Below are positions 37,428-44,754 of a DNA stretch of 64,000 nt, one piece after another; within the stretch, counting starts at the first letter, position 1, and every line of letters begins with the position of its first letter. The position numbers and the translations under genes are program-made. Location: assembly GCF_900130045.1 (NCBI RefSeq), contig NZ_FQXT01000004.1, positions 389,276 through 453,275 on the forward strand, given 5' to 3'. Below the pieces are notes generated by a model. It saw only the letters and a program-made list of their open reading frames with translations, was not told where the DNA came from and made no database searches. Source of the stretch: Leeuwenhoekiella palythoae. Lineage in GTDB: Bacteria; Bacteroidota; Bacteroidia; Flavobacteriales; Flavobacteriaceae.

Positions 37428-37560
37428 TTACAACGGTCTCGTATAACCGTCAGTTACGGGATTAAAGTTAATGATTTTCGGTTAAGTACTGACGTTAGCA
37501 ATTCCGAGTGGATTCGGACGCAGTCGAATCCGCCGTAATTGCGGTTATACATTGTTGTGC
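37428..37560. repeat. Array site H (attC-like)
   Basis: Outer boxes TTACAAC (37428-37434) and GTTGTGC (37554-37560); inner boxes GTATAACCG (37441-37449) and CGGTTATAC (37542-37550), a perfect 9-bp inverted pair. Interior closely matches site F. Confidence 0.75.
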
Positions 37561-37570
37561 CTAGTTTTTT

Positions 37571-37963
37571 TTATCCATATATTAATTCAGAGTGATTTTT
37601 GGCTTTTTTCAGTTGAGTTTTCCACTTTTCAGTCTGCTCGTTAGTTTTTAATTCCGAAACTCGATTCAACAGATAATTCCTTAATTCCTCAACAGTCCAA
37701 TTTTCCCCTGTCGGTTGGAAAATTATTTCTCTTTTCCAGATATTAGGTATAAACTTCAACCAATTCCGCCATTTTTCAGTCAGTTCTGCTTTTTTTACAG
37801 CTTTAAATATTTTTCCATTACAATCGCAGAATAATTTGTCCTTATATAATTCCATAAAAACCGAATCCTTGTCCGTATAAATAAATTCATCAAAGATTAC
37901 ACAGTCGATTAGATTTTCATAAGTCCAACATTCAGGTGTTATATTTAATAGAGGAAATGTCAT
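37571..37963 (-). CDS. Cassette 8: unknown soluble protein
   Basis: A 130-residue protein with no signal peptide, rich in Trp and Lys (WTYENLIDCVIFDEFIYTDKDS, DCNGKIFKAVKKAELTEKWRNWLKFIPNIWK). No family is recognised. ATG is 12 bp from the cassette end. The 10 bases inside each end of the cassette (GTTGTGCCTA) are a perfect inverted pair. Confidence 0.7.
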   Translation of the reverse strand: MTFPLLNITPECWTYENLIDCVIFDEFIYTDKDSVFMELYKDKLFCDCNGKIFKAVKKAELTEKWRNWLKFIPNIWKREIIFQPTGENWTVEELRNYLLNRVSELKTNEQTEKWKTQLKKAKNHSELIYG

Positions 37964-37975
37964 TTTTCAAATTAG

Positions 37976-38105
37976 GCACAACGGTTTTGGGTATGGACAG
38001 TTGCGGGTTGATTAACCAGGTTTTGTCCGCTTAAAATAAATATAGCTAAAAAGATCGAATATCGATTAAGTATTTAGCCGCAATTGGCTATACGCATTGT
38101 TACCT
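37976..38105. repeat. Array site I (attC-like)
   Basis: Outer boxes GCACAAC (37976-37982) and GTTACCT (38099-38105); inner boxes GTATGGA (37991-37997) and GCTATAC (38087-38093). Right-hand spacing is 5 bp (GCATT). Confidence 0.75.
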
Positions 38106-38636
38106 TTCTGTTGCGACACGTTCTGCCATATGTTTATTCTTTTAAAATTATAGTGGAATTTATCGAAAATCGGCTTAGATGAGATTTTAGTTTTTACTGA
38201 ATTTTCAGAGTGGGAGAGGAAATTTTTAATGATAAAATGTATAGTGAAATTATTCAATTTTAGGTTTTCCAGTGTTGCTTTTAAAAGTTTTACCTGAATT
38301 TTTCATTTTAAATTTTGAGAGAGATTGGTTCCGCGCACCAATTGTATTTTTTAATTCTTATTTTGAATTTAAACTCAATTTCCGGCAAGAATCTTTATCC
38401 GTATTTTCAGAGTCAAAAAAATAGAGTTTTATTTTATATAATTTCACTACTAATTTTTCTGATTTCTTGTCCGCGTTGTTGCTAATGCATTAACTTCCAA
38501 TTTTGTTTTAAAGAATTTGAGGGCGTGATTTTGTCAGTTTATCATTGAAAAAATTTGTTCTTATTTTATCGAATTTTGATATTATTTTTCTGCGCTTAGT
38601 TCGGTTTTTGGGAGTGATTGGGTCAGGAGCAATTGA
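38106..38636. other. Cassette 9: no recognisable gene
   Basis: About 530 bp of very AT-rich sequence between site I and the boundary box at 38637. Only short frames (60 codons or fewer) occur, and none begins near the cassette 5' end as the other cassette genes do. It may be a noncoding cassette, an RNA gene or a decayed ORF. Its ends match as an inverted pair (GTTACCTT). Confidence 0.5.
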
Positions 38637-38720
38637 AGGTAACTCGTTATATCAGGATAAATATACCTATTATCCCTTTATAATTTTCGGGATAACAGGA
38701 ACTTTTGTTCCTGTTTATCC
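38637..38720. repeat. Candidate attI-like site at the recombinase 3' end
   Basis: Boundary box AGGTAAC (38637-38643) is followed by four alternating motifs: GGATAA (38655), TTATCC (38670), GGATAA (38690) and TTATCC (38715). The last two belong to a hairpin (GGATAACAGGAA at 38690-38701 with TTCCTGTTTATCC at 38708-38720) that overlaps the last codons of the recombinase gene. Confidence 0.5.
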
Positions 38721-39835
38721 AGTTTAAATTTGGCGATTACCGAGTCCAATGGACTTTTAATAGCGCTCAGATCTTTTTGGGTTACGTGGGTGTAGATCAT
38801 TGTGGTTTCAGGTTTTGAATGGCCTAAAAGCTCTTGTATATGCCGTATGCCTACGCCTTGTTCGAGTAAGTGCGTGGCGTAGCTGTGCCGCAATATGTGT
38901 GGCGTAATGCGTTGCGCAATCCCTGCTTTTTGAGCATATACCACTAGAAATTTTCGCACACTGCTCGCACTATACGCTTTTCCGTTAGGCCCCTCTATAA
39001 AATACCGCTGCGGCTTGTAGGTGTTTAGATAATTAAACAAAAGAGGTTTCAAATAAGCCGACAGTTGAGCATAGCGGTCTTTTCTGCCTTTGGCATTTCG
39101 TATAAAGAGTTGATTTCGGTCTGGGTCCAGATCTTTCAGCTCTAAGTTTAAAAGTTCGCTTATGCGCAAACCACTGCCATAAAGCACGCAAATAATCGTA
39201 CGGTGCTTGAGATTCTTTGCTGCCTGAACCAGTGAAAGAAATTGCTCTTGTGAGATGACTTCCGGTAATTTTTTAGATTTTTTGGGTCGCGTTAGGCGCA
39301 ATGCTGAGATTTGTGTATGCGGAAAATAGGTAGTAAAAAGTTTGAGTGCACTTATAAATTGGCGCTGACTGCTAATGCTATACTTACGCTCAATAAACAC
39401 CTGCTCGATAAAAAGTTCAACCTGGCGGTTGGTATAATCTTCAAAGGCGATCTTATACTGAAATTTCACAAATTCTGAAACAAAGAAAGTATAGGTTTTG
39501 ATCGTGCTCTGGCTGTAACGTTTTCCTTGCAAATACCGGTAATATCCATTTAGCACCGAACGCTGCATGGCTGTAAGGGGTTGTGTTTCTTTATTTGACG
39601 CTTGCCGCGCCTCATAACCGGAAGTATCTATAGTACATAACGCTGCTAAAACAGAATAGATGCGCTTCAGATTTTTTGGGGTATCTAAAACATACCAAAG
39701 GCGATGGGTTTGACTCCATTGTGCTTGGAGTTCATATTTGATGACGGCTTTGAGCCCATCGTGATAGGCAAACTGTAAACCTATGTGGTTCACATTGCGA
39801 TGGCGCAGATTCAAAAGCTTTATGATAGGTTTCAT
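38678..39835 (-). CDS. Tyrosine recombinase at the head of the cassette array
   Basis: A 385-residue site-specific recombinase (a start 5 codons upstream is also open). An N-terminal extension of about 85 residues precedes a SAM-like core-binding domain (about 90-180) and the catalytic domain. Catalytic residues, numbered from this start: R224 (GSGLRISELL), K249 (NAKGRKDR), H313 and R316 (TPHILRHSYATHLL), H339 (LLGHSKPETT), Y348 (MIYTHV). The MIYTHV and following SPLD resemble integron integrases, but the roughly 35-residue insertion expected before the HxxR motif is absent. The array begins at its 3' end and is transcribed the same way. Confidence 0.9.
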   Translation of the reverse strand: MKPIIKLLNLRHRNVNHIGLQFAYHDGLKAVIKYELQAQWSQTHRLWYVLDTPKNLKRIYSVLAALCTIDTSGYEARQASNKETQPLTAMQRSVLNGYYRYLQGKRYSQSTIKTYTFFVSEFVKFQYKIAFEDYTNRQVELFIEQVFIERKYSISSQRQFISALKLFTTYFPHTQISALRLTRPKKSKKLPEVISQEQFLSLVQAAKNLKHRTIICVLYGSGLRISELLNLELKDLDPDRNQLFIRNAKGRKDRYAQLSAYLKPLLFNYLNTYKPQRYFIEGPNGKAYSASSVRKFLVVYAQKAGIAQRITPHILRHSYATHLLEQGVGIRHIQELLGHSKPETTMIYTHVTQKDLSAIKSPLDSVIAKFKLDKQEQKFLLSRKL

Positions 39836-39952
39836 ACTACTAAAATACATTTTTCTTTAACGCATAATCTTAAATTATTGATTTTGCGTGAGATAGTTGT
39901 TTCTGGTTAGGTGGCGTGATTCTAAAACAGCAACATCAACGTGCATCTTCAA

Positions 39953-40005
39953 CCAGTGTTTAACCATAGTTTAACCGTTGTTTTAGCGTTAAACCCCAGT
40001 GTTTA
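39953..40005. repeat. Repeats upstream of the recombinase gene
   Basis: CCAGTGTTTA occurs at 39953-39962 and 39996-40005, with GTTTAACC twice and GTTAAACC once between. The 296-bp gap between the recombinase and DUF6266 genes holds nothing else recognisable. The repeats may bind the recombinase or a regulator. Confidence 0.4.
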
Positions 40006-40131
40006 TGGGCAAACAATACTTAATTAACGGTCATTCTATGCTTAAAGAGCGAATAAAATCAATTGAAAACTTGGTTGTTAGTGGCACTATTTTTATTTTA
40101 GAATACTGAAAATCAATAAATTACTTGTGTT

Positions 40132-40764
40132 ATGGGGTTGATGATAGATACTAATAAAGGAATGTTGACCGGGCTGGTGGGTTCAGTAGTGTTTGTAAAA
40201 GGTAAAAATGGGGAGGCTATCGTACGTAGCAGGCCCATGCGTAATACGGCCAAACCAACACCTAAAAAGCAACAGAGCTGTGACCGGTTTGCGGTGGTGG
40301 GTGCGTTTATAAAACCCATGTATCCCTTTTTAAAAGGGAGTTTTACAGATTGGCTTGAAAAGCGAACCGCTCGGGATGCCGTGCGCAGTTATACCCTTAA
40401 AAATGCAGTGAAACTAGAGCAGGGAAAGCCGGTGATCGACTATCCCAAATTCCTGATCAGTACCGGGAAGCAGAGGGTCTATAATCCTATACTACAGCAA
40501 CGGGAGAAAACCGAATTACTTTTAGAATGGCAGCCCGATAGTACCCAAGCCTTCGCCCATTCTGACGATTTACTTAGCGTTGTGGGGTATGCGCCACAAA
40601 CTAGCGAGTATGTGTTTTTTGAAGCTTGTGCCACACGCGCTGCCGCACAGTTACAATTAGAGCTTCCGGAAGCGCTCGCAGCGGCACCGGTGCATTTCTG
40701 GGTAACCTTCAGCACTCCTACCGGCGATAGCTATGCGTACAGCACTTATTTGGGTTTGCTCTAA
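40132..40764 (+). CDS. DUF6266-family protein
   Basis: A 210-residue protein beginning MGLMIDTNKGMLTGLVGSVVFVKGKNGEAIVRSRP, which is the typical DUF6266 opening (G-x-x-G-x-V-G-x-V-V and a VRSRP motif). The rest is beta-rich. No signal peptide. Function unknown; members are common and often multi-copy in Bacteroidota. Confidence 0.75.
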   Translation: MGLMIDTNKGMLTGLVGSVVFVKGKNGEAIVRSRPMRNTAKPTPKKQQSCDRFAVVGAFIKPMYPFLKGSFTDWLEKRTARDAVRSYTLKNAVKLEQGKPVIDYPKFLISTGKQRVYNPILQQREKTELLLEWQPDSTQAFAHSDDLLSVVGYAPQTSEYVFFEACATRAAAQLQLELPEALAAAPVHFWVTFSTPTGDSYAYSTYLGLL

Positions 40765-40788
40765 GGATTTAAGAAACTACGACTTAAC

Positions 40789-40943
40789 TTGTATGCGCTT
40801 AAGTAATTGCTAGATATACACTTTACGAGCAGCAAGATCCTCTAACGAGGCTTCATACGTCTGCGCTTTACCTAGGTTTTGGGTCGGGGGTTATAGCCTA
40901 AACGTGCCGTGGTGCGTTGATTTATGATATATGTCGTTTAGCG
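40789..40943 (-). pseudogene. Decayed fragment of the 43203-43877 membrane-protein gene
   Basis: Read on the minus strand, the fragment gives TYIINQRTTARLGYNPRPK, then AQTYEASLEDLAARKVYI, a TAG stop, and QLLKRIQ. The intact gene downstream has TSYIVNQSTAARLGFKPQPK, later TQTYEAALDDLIARKAYIKQLLKRVQ. The fragment lacks about 34 residues between two Pro-Lys positions and has at least three in-frame stops, so it is not functional. Confidence 0.8.
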
Positions 40944-40992
40944 TAGTATAGATAGTTGTTCTATTTCCACATAGCTTGCTAATAAATACAAA

Positions 40993-41020
40993 AGCGGTTT
41001 GAGTCAGTACTCAAACCGCT
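40993..41020 (-). terminator. Intrinsic terminator after the alpha/beta hydrolase gene
   Basis: Arms AGCGGTTTGAGT (40993-41004) and ACTCAAACCGCT (41009-41020) pair over 12 bp, with a T-rich tail on the minus strand. Confidence 0.82.
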
Positions 41021-41063
41021 GGTTGATAGTTGCACTGTAATGCGTGTTTTTATGCATTTACAG

Positions 41064-42083
41064 TTAACTCATATATTTGTCTAAGAAAGCAAGTACTTTT
41101 TCCGGGTGTCTTCCAAAGTAGTTATAACCATCTTTAAAGCGTAAGGGTGTATTTTCAATCCAATGGATTTCTTTTTCCCTACTTCCTAAAAGGTCAAAAG
41201 TCTTTTGACCATCTTCAGGGTTTTTAGTCCAGGCATCATCTTTCACCTGAATCATAAACACAGGCATTTTAACATCGGGTGCAGCCGTATGTGGAGTCAT
41301 TTCGTCCATCAGCCATCCGCCCATTTTCATGAGTTCAAAATCAACTAGGTCAAGGTATTGACTAACGCCTTGTAATTCTGAAAACGCTTCATAAATAGCG
41401 CGCATAGAAACAACCATTGGGCTCACCATACAAGTCACATTTTCAAATAATTCTGGTCTGCGGCTAATAGCTTCATATTGTGAGTTTCCACCCATACATT
41501 GGCTATAAAGCGCTACTTTCATTTTGCTTAACCTTGGGTGATTGTCCACATAGGTTTTAACCCCGGCACAATCACGCCATTCTAATTGTCCTATACCGCT
41601 TACCCCATTATTAGAAGTGCCACTTCTTCCGTGGTTTCTTATGTCATAAGCTAATACATTGTAACCCGCATCAGTTAAATGTTTCATTTGGATTACAAAA
41701 TCAATTTCAACATTGTCATACCCGCTAAAAGGCAATCCAAAATGGCCTTGAAAGCCGGAGCGACACATAGGTAATGCGTGATTAAAAATAACCAGTTTGT
41801 TACTTTCGCCACCTTTTGCAGGAATGTACCAGCCGTCTAAAGGCACACCATCTATACCGTGAAGAAATACATCTTCCCACTGAGTCATTCCATAATCATC
41901 TGGAGTTTTGTGTAAAACGCTTCTAAAAGGTTTACAAACATTGGCTAAGCCTAGCACTTTTTCATAATCTGATTCAGATATCTCATTCAATTGCTTAACA
42001 GCATTCTCAATACGTTCTTTAGACATTCTTGACGTATGCGTAGCTGCTCTTTCGGCTCCTTTAAGATTCACTTGATTTTCCAT
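41064..42083 (-). CDS. Alpha/beta-hydrolase with a Cys at the nucleophile elbow
   Basis: A 339-residue soluble hydrolase. The oxyanion/core segments LVIFNHALPMCRSGFQGHFGLPF and YNVLAYDIRNHGRSG are typical. The nucleophile elbow reads ALYSQCMGGNSQYEA, placing Cys196 where most relatives have Ser (Sm-x-Nu-x-Sm), as in dienelactone hydrolases. Later DDAWTKNPEDG and GRHPEKVL could supply Asp and His. Substrate unknown. An AraC regulator gene lies 88 bp upstream on the same strand, and a -7-like element precedes the hydrolase. Confidence 0.85.
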   Translation of the reverse strand: MENQVNLKGAERAATHTSRMSKERIENAVKQLNEISESDYEKVLGLANVCKPFRSVLHKTPDDYGMTQWEDVFLHGIDGVPLDGWYIPAKGGESNKLVIFNHALPMCRSGFQGHFGLPFSGYDNVEIDFVIQMKHLTDAGYNVLAYDIRNHGRSGTSNNGVSGIGQLEWRDCAGVKTYVDNHPRLSKMKVALYSQCMGGNSQYEAISRRPELFENVTCMVSPMVVSMRAIYEAFSELQGVSQYLDLVDFELMKMGGWLMDEMTPHTAAPDVKMPVFMIQVKDDAWTKNPEDGQKTFDLLGSREKEIHWIENTPLRFKDGYNYFGRHPEKVLAFLDKYMS

Positions 42084-42111
42084 AGTAGTAGATTTTTAAT
42101 TATTACTATAG

Positions 42112-42119
42112 CAAAATTA
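42112..42119 (-). promoter_or_regulatory. Candidate -7 element for the hydrolase gene
   Basis: The minus strand reads TAATTTTG (TAnnTTTG), 28 bp before the ATG, inside the 88-bp gap after the AraC gene. Confidence 0.45.
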
Positions 42120-42171
42120 GAAGGTGACCCGTGCTCCTTACTAAAACAGATTACTTAAAGACTGAAACAAA

Positions 42172-43032
42172 TTACTGATTGCGATAAACACTAGGGGTGA
42201 CACCAACTTCTTTCTTAAAGAATCTTGAGAAATAGGTGGGGTAATCGTATCCCAAACTATACGCAATTTGGCTTATTGGGAGTGAAGTCTCCCTTAATTT
42301 TAATTTGGCAAGTTGAATCACGTAATGTTGAATATGGCTTTGAGCAGATTCTCCGGTGAAGTGTTTTATGACATCTCCGAAGTAGTTGGATGAGAGATTA
42401 GATCGCTGGGCAAAATAACCTACAGATGGAAGCTCCTTAATGGTATCACCGCTGCTAAAAAAGTGTTCCAGGTTCTTGCGAAAATCAGTCACAACTTGAT
42501 TGTAAAGTAAACTTCGGGTATCAAACTGGCGCTTATAATATTTTTCTATATAGGTCAATATTAGATTTGCATAAGAAGTAACTATAGCCTTTGAAAATTG
42601 GGTCGACTGATATTCAGTATAAGCTTTTGTAAAAAGATCTAATAAGATTTGTTTTTCATCATCCTTTACAAATAAGGCTTCATGATCATTATAATGCATA
42701 AAGCTATACCGCTTCGCATAGGTGTCAAAAAAATCAGCGCTAATGAGGAGGTTATAGCCTGTCATAGGTTTATCAAGATCCCAAGCAATGTGGTTGTTCG
42801 GGGCATCAAAATAAAGAAGTGATTCGGTGTGGTCAAAATCGGTTTGACCATAATCAACGGTATTGTCAAAATCTAATTTTAAAGCTAACAGATAGAAATC
42901 AATGACTACCGGTTCTGATTTTAAAGGAATTTTACTCTTATCATCATAAAGAATCATCAAGAGATCATCATCTTTGGAATCGGTGATATTTAAGTACTTC
43001 GCAAAATCTGGTATGTTGAATTTTTGACTCAA
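42172..43032 (-). CDS. AraC-family regulator, TTG start
   Basis: A 286-residue regulator with an N-terminal sensor domain and C-terminal HTH pair (LKLRETSLPISQIAYSLGYDYPTYFSRFFKKEVGVTPSVYRNQ). The only start near the domain beginning is TTG, giving MSQKFNIPDFAKYLN; an in-frame TAG lies 13 codons upstream and the next Met is 25 codons downstream. It precedes the alpha/beta hydrolase and probably controls it. Confidence 0.87.
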   Translation of the reverse strand: MSQKFNIPDFAKYLNITDSKDDDLLMILYDDKSKIPLKSEPVVIDFYLLALKLDFDNTVDYGQTDFDHTESLLYFDAPNNHIAWDLDKPMTGYNLLISADFFDTYAKRYSFMHYNDHEALFVKDDEKQILLDLFTKAYTEYQSTQFSKAIVTSYANLILTYIEKYYKRQFDTRSLLYNQVVTDFRKNLEHFFSSGDTIKELPSVGYFAQRSNLSSNYFGDVIKHFTGESAQSHIQHYVIQLAKLKLRETSLPISQIAYSLGYDYPTYFSRFFKKEVGVTPSVYRNQ

Positions 43033-43202
43033 AGGATATGTGATTCTTAAATTAGATTGATGTTTGCTCTAAAGATAGGAAAAGCATAGACAACTTGATT
43101 TTATAAGTGCTCTTTAAACCGAAAATATAGCGTTGGGAATTCTTCTGAATTATTGATGGAATGCTTACGCGCCAACTACTACCATACTACAATGATCTGG
43201 GT

Positions 43203-43877
43203 CTACTGTACACGCTTAAGCAATTGCTTGATGTAGGCCTTGCGGGCAATAAGATCATCTAGAGCGGCTTCATAAGTTTGGGTTGCACTTAATTTTGGAA
43301 AGCTCAGTTTGCCCTTTGCCAGCGAGTTACTCACTAAGAGGTTTCCATAGTTAAAGGCTAGAATCAACTGCTGCAATCCGTCTTTAGGTTGGGGTTTAAA
43401 GCCTAAACGGGCCGCGGTGCTTTGATTCACGATATAGCTCGTCCAGCGGAGTTTAAGCGGTGTTTCCTGCTGCTCATAGGTTGCTATAAGATGCAAAAGC
43501 CCTTCTAAGTAGTGTTGTAGAATAAATGCAGTCCGTGCTTTGCCCGACTGTTTAAAGTCTAACACATACACATAGTCAAACAAGGTGCCGCCGTGCAGGA
43601 TGAGCACGCCGTCTTTTGGCGCTTCAGCTAAAAGGAAAACGGAATGATAGGTAAGCTTTCCGGCTTTGACCATTCTGGGGACGTCTACAAAAGGTGCCAG
43701 AAGCGTGATGAGTATAAAACAGATCAAAATCCCCACAAACAAAAGGTGCAACCACCAGGACAGCAATACAGCTAAAAAACCAAGCATAACGGTAATGCCT
43801 ATGGCATACAGCATAGCGCGGTTTTGTTCAGCAGAAGTTTTAGCGAAAAAAGGATGGTTAAAAGTATGGAGCGACAA
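43203..43877 (-). CDS. Unknown membrane protein
   Basis: A 224-residue protein with two adjacent hydrophobic segments (about 24-42 and 46-65) and a cytoplasmic-type C-terminal domain (DGVLILHGGTLFDYVYVLDFKQSGKARTAFILQHYLEGLLHLIATYE). No family is recognised. It starts 10 bp after the pseudouridine synthase ends, so the two are likely co-transcribed. A decayed copy of its 3' part lies at 40789-40943. Confidence 0.75.
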   Translation of the reverse strand: MSLHTFNHPFFAKTSAEQNRAMLYAIGITVMLGFLAVLLSWWLHLLFVGILICFILITLLAPFVDVPRMVKAGKLTYHSVFLLAEAPKDGVLILHGGTLFDYVYVLDFKQSGKARTAFILQHYLEGLLHLIATYEQQETPLKLRWTSYIVNQSTAARLGFKPQPKDGLQQLILAFNYGNLLVSNSLAKGKLSFPKLSATQTYEAALDDLIARKAYIKQLLKRVQ

Positions 43878-43887
43878 AACTGTTTGT

Positions 43888-44748
43888 TTAAGGAAACAAT
43901 TTTAAAAATTTCTGCGGAATCGGGTCTGCTATTTCTAAATACTTTTGCGTTGCAGGATGTGTAAACCGAAGCTTATGCGCGTGTAGATACATGCCTTTTC
44001 CCTGAAGCAGGAGTTCTTTGGGGCAATAATCCCGATCGCCTAAAATAGGATGGCCTATTCCGGCGAGATGTTTTCGCAGTTGATGGCGTCGCCCGGTTTG
44101 GGGTTCCAGACGCACGAGGTTCAGTTGTTTAAAACGGGGTGAAGCTACCGAGACTTCTACAGTATAGGTTGAAACGGATTCTTTGTCATCAACAGGTGTA
44201 TTGATCGTTCCTGAAGTCGGCATTACTCCAATAGTCACCGCATAATAGGTTTTACTGATTGCTTTGTTCTCAAAAAGCTGATTGAGCTGGCGGATGCTTT
44301 CTCGGGTTTTACCTACTAAAACAGCACCGGTGGTTGCATAATCCAGACGATGTGCCGGTTGCGGCGTGCAGGCATCAGCTAAGCTGCTTTCGTTTAAATT
44401 TTGAGGAAGCGCGCGCGCCAATGTTTTAAAACTGTTGCCGCTTACTAAAATTCCGGCAGGTTTGTGTACCACGGCCAGAAATTCATCCTCATACAACACA
44501 TCTAAGGCTAACCGAAGCTTTTTTTGGTTCTTGTGCTGTTGCGGAATTTCCAAGGTTAGTACTTCGCCGCCTTTGATCCAGGTCCCCGTACTGGCCGGTG
44601 CACCGTTAATCTTAATGTAGCCTTTCTTCAGTAGTTTCTTTAATGCCGATTTGGTTGCTGCAGCCTTAAAAATACCTACGCCGTATTCTTGCAAACGCAA
44701 GGGGTTTTCCTGAGGAGGGACGGTATGGGTTTCGGTAAGGCTCATCAT
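43888..44748 (-). CDS. RluA-family pseudouridine synthase
   Basis: A 286-residue RNA-modifying enzyme. An S4-like RNA-binding domain (LKKLLKKGYIKINGAPASTGTWIKGGEVLTLEI) is followed by the catalytic core, with the catalytic Asp in PAHRLDYATTGAVLVGK (HRLDxxTSG motif variant) and LEPQTGRRHQLRKHLAGIGHPILGDRDY. The exact uridine target cannot be read. Two adjacent Met codons can serve as start. Confidence 0.93.
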   Translation of the reverse strand: MMSLTETHTVPPQENPLRLQEYGVGIFKAAATKSALKKLLKKGYIKINGAPASTGTWIKGGEVLTLEIPQQHKNQKKLRLALDVLYEDEFLAVVHKPAGILVSGNSFKTLARALPQNLNESSLADACTPQPAHRLDYATTGAVLVGKTRESIRQLNQLFENKAISKTYYAVTIGVMPTSGTINTPVDDKESVSTYTVEVSVASPRFKQLNLVRLEPQTGRRHQLRKHLAGIGHPILGDRDYCPKELLLQGKGMYLHAHKLRFTHPATQKYLEIADPIPQKFLKLFP

Positions 44749-44754
44749 AAAAAG

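Larger units (their letters stand above)
32067..39835 (-). mobile_element. Integron-like gene-cassette array with its recombinase
   Basis: Nine consecutive cassettes (approximate spans: 32073-32826, 32827-33379, 33380-34374, 34375-35023, 35024-36137, 36138-36709, 36710-37433, 37434-37981, 37982-38642) lie between attC-like sites, with a tyrosine recombinase gene at the right end. All cassette genes but one read leftward. Sites share an outer AAC...GTT pair and inner GTATRRC...GCTATAC-type boxes. In seven cassettes the two ends of the same cassette match as inverted repeats. No canonical integron integrase is present. Base composition is visibly more AT-rich than the flanks. Confidence 0.75.

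Noticed and set aside
38066-38257. Minus-strand ORF of 63 codons in cassette 9
   Set aside because: It overlaps array site I at its 3' end and starts 380 bp from the cassette 5' end, unlike the other cassette genes.
32067-38720. CRISPR array
   Set aside because: Repeat units are 100-150 bp, imperfect and separated by genes; there are no short regular spacers and no cas genes.
38545-38727. Plus-strand ORF of 60 codons
   Set aside because: Runs through the cassette boundary and into the antisense of the recombinase gene; no family signal.
38678-39835. Canonical integron integrase (intI)
   Set aside because: The C-terminal motifs are close, but the IntI-specific insertion before the HxxR motif appears absent and the N-terminus is longer.
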